Source: a virus
DNA: 20,697 nt
Strand: one strand, 5' to 3'
IMG/VR virus record: IMGVR_UViG_3300020452_000896
Span: 1 to 20,697 of that record
In this document: piece by piece, positions 1 to 9,400 of the stretch
Numbering within the stretch: the stretch's first letter is position 1
Layout: each line of letters opens with the position of its first letter
Made by a program: the position numbers and the translations under genes
Notes under the pieces: model-generated
What the model was told of the DNA's origin: nothing
The model's database searches: none
What the model saw: only the letters and a program-made list of their open reading frames with translations

Positions 1-435
1 TGTAACGATGAGGATCTATACTTCAGTTTATATGGATATAATGAAGATATAGCAAATACTTTTGGTGATGGTGGATCGGCACACTCTCCTATTATTGGAT
101 GGGCGTTTGATGGAAATCCAATTTACGGACCTTTTGGTTTTTCTGCAGCAGATGAGTTAGGACCAACAGTTAGATTAATCAATCCAGGATATAAACTGGA
201 TATGACTAAGGTTGAGAATAGACCAAGTGGATTTGATGAAGGGTTCTTCACTGATGATTACTATTTTAATTCTTCAGGAGATCTTGATGTTCATAACGGA
301 AGATTCTGTAAGACTCCAGAGTTTCCAGATGGAATATATGCATATTTTGCAGGTGTTACTACTGCAATGTCTGGTCCAAATATTGGAAAATTAGAACCTA
401 AGTATCCATATTTTATTGGTAATACCTATCGTTCA
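1..435 (+). other. YHYH-type domain remnant at the left edge of the giant protein
   Basis: Codons 27-47 contain a hydrophobic strand followed by DGNPIYGPFG, the signature I associate with the YHYH protein family (DG-x-PIYGP). About 50 codons later comes NGRFCKTPEFPDGIYAYF, then YPYFIGNTYRS, the order seen in large structural proteins of marine T4-like phages. The Tyr-His-Tyr-His motif that names the family is not in the window and should lie just upstream. The function of the family is not established; this assignment rests on motif recall only. Confidence 0.7.
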
Positions 436-3400
436 CCTTTCATATCATCAAATACTACTTTATCACATTCATTTGACTTCAATAGTACATCATTTGCTAG
501 AAATACCTTCCCATACAAGGTTGGTGATCCTAATGCAAATAATGATTTTATTATAGAATCTAATGAGCGTGTAAGACAGTTAAGTAGAATAGAATCTGTA
601 ACTGTTGGTCAAATTGATGGATTACAAGTTTTAGATGGTGGTAGTGGATATCAAGTTGGTGACTTTACTGTTTTCAATAATTCTGGAACTAGTGGTTCTG
701 GACTTCGGGGACAAGTTAAGAGTATTGCTGGTTTAGGTGTTTCTTCTATTGAAACTGAATTACAATCATTTGAAAATGTAGTATTTACTTGGAAAAATAA
801 TACTGAAGTGCAAGCACATTACTTACCATTTATTGAGTTAAATGATAAAGATGTAATATCTGTATCTGGACTTAGTAGTTCTATTGTAAATCTTACAGAT
901 TCTTTCTCGGTTGGTATAAGCACTAATAGAATTGGTTTAGCACAATCAATGACTTCTAATGCAGTTGTTGATGGTAGAGTTGATGACATTTATGTAAATG
1001 TTATACCAGATACGGTTTCTATTGGATCTACTCTAAAAATAGATCAAGATGAGTTACTCAAAGTATTGAATATTTTCAATATGGGATCAATTCTAAGAGT
1101 CAAGAGATTTGGACCTGGAATTGCACATACTTATGGTTCTGATATTGATATATTAAACAGTCATATTAGTATACCAGTTAAAACTAAGCAATTTGAGTCA
1201 AAATTAAATGATAAAGTATATTTCAATGCAAAGCATTCAGTAGGAACTGGTGTTACTGTTGGTGGTGGTATTACAAAGGAATATAAGATTGGTGATACTA
1301 TAAGTGAAGTTGCTATTCCAACTAGGGCAATTTATCTACCAAATCATCCATTCAAGACTGGTCAGAAGTTAATTTTCAGTAAGAGAGGGACTGCAAACTC
1401 TTTAATTGTTGGTGATACTGAGGAAGCAGTTCTTAACTTCAGTTTACCTAATGTAACTACTGATCGTTCAACTGTTTATGCAATCAATAAAGGTCAAAAC
1501 TATGTTGGTTTAGTTACTCAGGTTGGTGCTGCAACTACTAGTGAAGGATTATTCTTCAAAGGTAATGAATCTGATGATTATGAATACCTTTTAGAATCAA
1601 CCTTTGATCAAGTTATAGGTGATATTGATAAGATTGTATCTAAGGTTACTACAAAGATTGCAATTGCAAATACAGAATCTCATAATTTATCAAATGGTGA
1701 TGTAGTAACTCTAAATGTAATTCCAAACACTGTTGTTGGTGTGGGAAGTACTGCTCCACTATCATTGATATACAATGAAGAGCATGAACTCATATTAGTT
1801 AATAGAGTTGGATTTACTTCTGCAGGAATTAATACTGCAAGAAATAGTATTACAATCCAAGACCACGGATATTCAACTGGAGATAAGGTATTCTATGACA
1901 GTAATTACGCTCACGCAGATGCTGTTGGTGGATTATCAACTTCTAGTAGTTATTTTGTTTATGAGTTAAACAGAAATGAATTTAGTGTAGCTAAAACTCT
2001 AAAAGATGTTCAGGTAGATCCACCACTATTAATTGGTATTTCTTCTACTGGTGCTGTTGACCACACAGTTTCTGCAATTAATCCACAAATAGATGTAATT
2101 AAGAATTCTAAGTTAACATTTAATGTTTCCGACGCTTCTTTATTTGGATATCAATTAAAAGTATTTTACGACCAAAAGTTTAAGAATGAATTTATTAGTG
2201 CTCAAGATGATAATAATTTCAATGTAAGTGGTGTAGGTACTGTTGGTGTAGGTACTGAATCGACAATATCACTTGCATTTTCAAAAACAACACCTTCTAG
2301 GTTGTATTACACATTAGAGAAATCTGGATACATTAGCACGGCAGATACTACAATCCCAAATTATTCTGAGATTAATTTTGTTGATAGTGCTTATAGTGGT
2401 GATTATAAGATTTTTGGTATAACTTCCGATACATTTAAAATTTCTCCAAGATCAATTCCAGAACTTCTAACATATAAAGAAGATCAATGCGATACAATTG
2501 AATATGCTACAGAATCTAGGACAGTTTTTGGACCTGTAAAAGAGATTAAAGTAATTTCAACAGGATTTGATTATAAGCAACTTCCAAAATTCTCTTCAAT
2601 TGTTAGTCTTAATGGAAAAAATGCTAATGTTGTGGCACTATCAACTTCTGTCGGTAGAATCAACAATGTAAGAATAGTCGATATTGGTTATGAATATTCT
2701 TCAGATAAAACATTAAGTCCTGAAGCATTTGTTTCTCCAGTAGTTAGAATTGACAACTTAGATAGTATTGTTTCAGTAACTGTTACTGATGGTGGTAATG
2801 AATATCTAAGTGCTCCTGATATTATCGTATATGATTCTGAGAGTGATGTAGTTGTTGATGACACTTCATTATTAGCAAAAGTACCAAATCAGACTATATC
2901 TGAAGTTGAAGTAATTGCTCCTGTTCAGGGATTAAATTCTGTAAATCATAAAATTATTACTATTAATAATTCAAATGGTATTGGAATTAACTCTATGGAG
3001 GGTGGTGGTTCTGGAATCGTTACTTGTACCTTAGAAACACCTATTGGTGGTTTCAGAGTTGCTCCATTCGCAACTGGAGATGAGGTATTTGTTGAGGGTA
3101 TTGAATTATTTGGTGAAGCAGGTATCGGAACACAGAGCAATGTTTCTGTTGGTGTTGCTACTGGTGGAGATGGTTATAATTCATCAAACTATCAGTTTAG
3201 ATTCTTCAAGGTTCAGGATTTTGTTAATTCTGATCCAGCAGTATTGAAATATACTATAACTGGACTAACAACCAATCCAGGTATTGCTAAGACATTCCAA
3301 TCTGGATATGCAAGTATTATTAATAAGAATAATTATCCAATTCTTGAGTCTGTTCAAGAAAGAGGATCATTTATAATAAATGAACCAATTCTTGTTAAAG

Positions 3401-6400
3401 AGTCTAATACATTCCTTTCTAAGGACTTAGTAGTTGCTGACACAAGGGAAGATTTCATTAAAGTTGATGGAACATTTAGACTTAAGGTTGGTCATAGAAT
3501 AAAGGGTGAAACCAGTAATGTTTCTGCAACTGTAGTATCTTTAACTGAAAATAAAGCAAGATTTGAAGTTGATTATGCAAATCGCCAAGAATATGGATGG
3601 ATAGATGATAGTGGTAAATTGAATGAAGATATTCAAGTAATTCCAGATAATGATTATTACCAGAATCTTTCATATTCTGTTAAGAGTCCAATTACTTGGG
3701 ATCAATTTGTTGATCCAGTAAACAGATTAGTACATCCATCTGGATTAAAGAACTTTGCAGACACATCAATTGAAACTGTTGTTGGTAATGTTGGTGTAGG
3801 AACCAGTGTTTCTTCAGTACCATCAATTGTTGTTGATGTTATGGGAGAAAGAAGAGTAGATACTATTAATAATTTTGATCTTGCAAAAGATTATGATACT
3901 AGAGGTAAAAAATCTAAATTTGTTACTTTTGAAAATCTAAAATTAACAGATTATACAAAATGTAAAACAAATAGAGTTCTTCTTCATGATAATATTAGCA
4001 ATAAGTTCTCAAGTAAGGGATTACAAGACTTATTTACAGAAATTGAAGAAATAGATACCAATTTTGCAAGATATCTCATACAAGTTATAGATGCAGATAC
4101 TAATGATGCTCAATTGTCTGATTTGGTTGTTTTAACTACAACTAATAATGCTTTCTTGGTAGAAAAGAGTTCTGATTGGACATATGAGAAGTTAGGTGAT
4201 TTTGAAGCAGTTTCTGATACATTCCAAAGAAAGACTTTAAACTTTAATCCAGTTGAGAGATATGATAGAGATCATGATATTAAGATCTATAAAACAGATT
4301 TTACTACTAATGCAGTTGTTGATGGAATTGATACTATAGGATCTATTGATTTTAAGGCATCTAATGTTAAAGTTGCAATCGCAGATACTGATAGTAATAA
4401 TGTTGTTTCTGGATTTACAACTACGATCTTAGCACAATTTGACCATACTGATTTTAATGGATTATTTGCAACAGTTGTTTTGCAGGATGATATTACTAAA
4501 GATCTAAATTACGGTGAAATTATCGTTGATTTTGATGGAACTAATCTTTACTACACAGAATCTTATATTGATACTTTAAATATAAGTTATAGTTCATCTC
4601 AAGTTGGAGTTTTAACTGCTAGATTTGATTCTGGAACAGTTTATCTTGAATGTGAAAACCAGACAAAGCAAGTAATTAATGTTAGTTCAAATGTTGTTGG
4701 ACTAGGTACTACAACTGCAGGAATTGGAACTTACAGATTTGCGGTTCCTGGACAACCTGTAGGTGCAGAAAGAAGTGGTAGATTAGAATCAACATATCAT
4801 ACTGGAACTTCTACTCCAATATTAGTTACTAGAACTCAAAAAGATATTGATTCTTCAGTTAAATCTTATGTTAGGGTATCTAATGAGATTGGTGGTTCTG
4901 CAATGCATCAAATCATCTCAATTCAAGATGGTGATAATACAACAACTATCCAGTATCCATTTACAGGTGCTACTACTAGTGGTTTAGGTACATTTGGAAC
5001 TGTTGAAAATGGAATTTATAACGATCTCAATTTCTATCCAGATACCTCTGAAACAACTTTAATTGAAGTTCAGGCATACAATGAAGTATTCAATACTGAA
5101 AATGATTTTGCAAATGAACCTTCTTCATTAAAATATGGACCTTTAGAAAAGAGTATATTCTTATCTTCTTATGATGGTGTAAATGGAACTAGAGCAAATA
5201 AAGTCAATTTTGATCTAACATTTGAAGGAACACCAATTTATAGCAAGACATTCAATCCTGCAGATCTAACATTAGAGGAAACAAAATTTAATATACCTAA
5301 TCATTTCTTCAATAATAATGAAGAGATTACTTATATTGCTGGATCCACTTTTGTTGGTATTGGTTCTACTGCGGTTTCGATTGGATCAACTGCTAATAAT
5401 GTTGGTGTTGTTACTGATATAATGCCTTCCACAGTATATGTGAAAGCTATTGATGCAAATACTATTGAACTTTATACACAAAAAGCGTACATTACTTCAG
5501 GTCTCCCTGTTAAAGTAACTGGAGTTGGTGAAGGTAATTCTCATAAGTTTGAGATGACTAGGAAGTTATCTAAGACTGTTATTGGTTTAGATGGAATTAT
5601 TCAACAACCAATCACATATACTGCAATTGAACATAATCTTGTTGGTCTTATAACTTCTGGAACACCTCAGTTTGTTCTTAGTGGAATAAGTTCTATTCAA
5701 CCTAGAGATGTATTGAAGGTTGGTCCAGAATATATGAAGGTTGAGCAAATAGGATTCTCAAGTCTTCCTCAAGGAACTATCAATAAGTCGGATGATATTG
5801 CTGCTGGAATATGCACCCTACCAGTTGTTAGAGTACGAAGAGGATCTTTAGGTATTGGAGCAACAGAACACGCAGACGGATCCGAGGCTAGGGTTCATAG
5901 AGGATCGTTTAATATTGTTGATAGTACTGCTTGGTTCTTAGATCCACCAAAAGGAAATACTAGAGAAAGAAGAAATATAACCAATCTTCCATATGTGAGA
6001 GCAGAATTTAGTGGAAGAACCTTCTTAAGACAAAATTATACCACCAATATGGTATTTGATGATATTTCAGATAATTTCACTGGAATAGGAAGAACCTATA
6101 CTATGACAGTTGGTGGTGCTAACACTGTAACTGGTGTTGGTCTTGGTAATGGAGTATTATTCATCAATGGAGTGTTCCAGACACCATTAACAGTTAATAA
6201 TGCTGGAAATAACTACGAATTTGAACAGGATACTAATGTTGGCGTATCAAGTGTAGTATTCACTGGTATCAGCTCAGAGAATGGTCAAATGATGCAATCT
6301 GAGTTTGATATCAATCAAAACCAACTTCCAAGAGGTGGTTTGATAGTTTCTATGGGTTCAACACCTGGACTTGGATATGCTCCTTTAGTTGGTGCAAAAG

Positions 6401-9400
6401 TCAGATTGGATATAGAGAATAATACTAATTTATTTGCTGCTGGTTCTATTACTAATGTTGTTGGTGTAGGAACATCTGCTAGGTACAATATTGGTATTCA
6501 AACTGCTGCATATGATAATACAACTGGTATTATCACAGTTACTACTAATAAAGTACATGGATTTGGTTTAGGATCTCCTAATACAGTTAAATTGAAAGGA
6601 TTGGAATTTAAGTGTCCAACCTATGCTGTAGGCACACCTACTACGGGTACAACCTACAATCCTACAACAGGACTACTAACAATTAAGATTGCTGGTCACA
6701 AACTCACAACTGGCGATTCAATTAAGATTGATAAAGAAGGATTAACCTTTAGTTGTACTTATGGTAGTGGTGGAAATGGATCTTATCCTAGATCTACTGA
6801 TCCTGCTTATGATAAGTATCTCACTGTTACTGTTGTAGATGCTGATACATTTACTGTTAATGTACTACTAGGAATATCACCAACTAATACTGATACTCAT
6901 ACTTTTGTAAGTGCTCTTACCGATTGTATTCGTTCTTTAAACTATGTTGGAGTTACAACTTCATTATTCCAAGATGAAAGACCAGATGCAAAGGATAAAG
7001 AAAAACCTTTACAGTTAGTTGGTATTGTATCTGAAAGAAGTTTTGAAGTAAAGGTTGGAATGTCAACTATTCCACATATCTACCACGGTGGTGGATTTGC
7101 TTATGAATTCTGGAATGATCTAACTATGGGATCTGGTTATCGTGAACCAGTTGCTATTGGCGTTACTGATATACTCTATGAACATAAGTTTGTAAGTTCT
7201 GATGATAATGCAGTTACTGCAAATACAGGAACACAATACACACCATCAACTGTTGATTATTATTCAGCAAGTGGTGAATTGGTATTAACTGTTGGAACAC
7301 ATAATTTACAGGCAGCAACAGAACATACAGCAGATAGTGTTGCTTACAATGCATCTACTGGTAAGATAACAGTTACAATCGCTGGTCATCCATTCGTTAA
7401 TGGTGATTTAGTTAAGATTAAGGATCATTCTATAGCACTTAAGTGTGAAATGGATAATTATGGATCTGTTCATACATATCCTCGTCCTTCAGATCCAATT
7501 AGTGGTAAGTGGGTTAGTGTTACAAATAAGACTGTAAACACCTTTAAACTTGATGTAGGAACATCACCAGAAGTAACATTCACACCAACTGATGTTGATT
7601 ATGATCCAGTAACTGGTTTGATGGAGATGCACATAGGATCTCATACATTAAGTCCAGGCACAAGTATCAAGATTGCAACTAACTCTTTAGGATTTACTTG
7701 TGATGTTGATAACAATACATCAACTAAGACTTATCCAAGATCTTCTGATCCATATAACAATACTGCAATTAATATTGAATCTGTAACAGATACTACTATA
7801 ACGGTACAGGTTCTAGCAGCACAACCTTCTACAAACACCACTCGACACACATTTGTCAGTGCTGTATCCAATTGTATAAGCACAGGTGGCAATTATACCC
7901 ACCAGTTCGATTCAGTGGTGACAGGGGGCATTTTAAAGGCATCTAATACAGTTACGATTCTAGATGAATCATTGACATTTACTTGTGATAGAGATAATCA
8001 TAGAAGTAATCACCCATATCCAAGAACAACTGATCCAGCATCAGGGGTAACATTGGGTGTTGAAAGAATTGCTAATAATAGTTTTACTGTTAATGTTGGT
8101 ACTGGTGGTGGAGGTGGTAGAGAAGCTGTAGTTGAAGCTAAAGTTTCTACAAATAAGCATAAGTTTGTAAGTTCTAGTGCAGGTAGCGTTACTATAGGTT
8201 CTGGTGGAGTTTTAACACCAACTAATGCCAAGTATGATCCAGCAACTGGTGAATTGATAATAGTAAAATCTAGTCACGGTGTTGGTGGTGCAAGTACAAT
8301 AACACCTTCAAATGTTGCTTATAATCAAGTAACAGGTGTTCTAACTGTTACTAAGAATAATCATGGATTTGTTATCAATGATAAGATTCTCATTGAAGAT
8401 AACTCATTAACATTTACTTGCACTAAAGATGGGAATGTAACTAAGCATCATTATCCAAGACCTACTGATTATGCTAGTGGAAGATGGTTGTTTATTACAA
8501 ATGCTACAATTAACACATTTAGAGTTAATGTAAACCCAAATCCATCATTAGAAAAATATCCACATACCTTTATACAACCAGCAATAAATGGATGTATTCA
8601 AAAATCAAATGAGTACATTACAATTGCTGGAGGTTCATTAGTGTTTACTTGTGAGCAAGATCAACATCAAACATTGCATCCATATCCAAGATCAACTGAT
8701 CCTATTTTTGCGAATCAAGTACCTGTAGGAAAAGCAACTGCAGATACCTTTAGAGTAATGGTAGGAAAATCACCTGCAGGAACAGGTGGAGCATTATCAT
8801 TAGTTGTTAAGAATGGTGGTGGAAAGTATGTTAATCCAGAACTTGATATTCCAGATCCAATTTATGAGAATATGCCTGTTGTTGGTATTTCTAGGTTGGG
8901 TATAGGTAAGACTACAGATACTGGTAACAATCTTCTTATGAATGTAGCGGTTGGTGCTGCTAGAACCAATGTTGGTGCTGCTAGAAGTATGTTTGAGATC
9001 TCTGAATTCCAAATTGCAAGAGCAGGTCATTCATTTAAAATTGGTGATAAGTTTAAACCACAAGGATTAGTTACTGATAAGAGATTACAAAAACCTATAC
9101 AAGAGTTTGAACTTGAAGTTGTAGAAACATTTAATGATTACTATTCATCTTGGCAATTCGGTGAATTGGACTTTATTGATAGTATTGCATTGATGCAAAC
9201 TGGATCTAGAAGAAGATTCCCATTATTCTTTAATGGTCAATTATTATCATTTGAGATTGATGAAGAATCTGCATTATCTGATCAAATAGATTTAAATGCA
9301 GTATTGTTGATATTCGTAAATGGAGTACTACAAACACCTAATGTTTCATATCAGTTTGAAGGTGGTACTACCTTTACATTCACAGAAGCACCAATGGCAA

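Noticed and set aside
202-204. ATG at 202 as the start of the giant gene
   Set aside because: The same frame is open to base 1 and encodes YHYH-family residues upstream of this Met, so it is internal.
3044-3247. 67-codon + strand frame, and the similar one at 212-394, overlapping the giant gene
   Set aside because: Out-of-frame shadows of the giant gene with hydrophobic, low-complexity translations and no ribosome binding site.
8101-8121. Poly-Gly codon run (GGT/GGA) as a recoding or frameshift site
   Set aside because: The frame continues normally through it and the product is a plain glycine-rich loop within the repeat array; no slippery heptamer with a downstream structure is evident.
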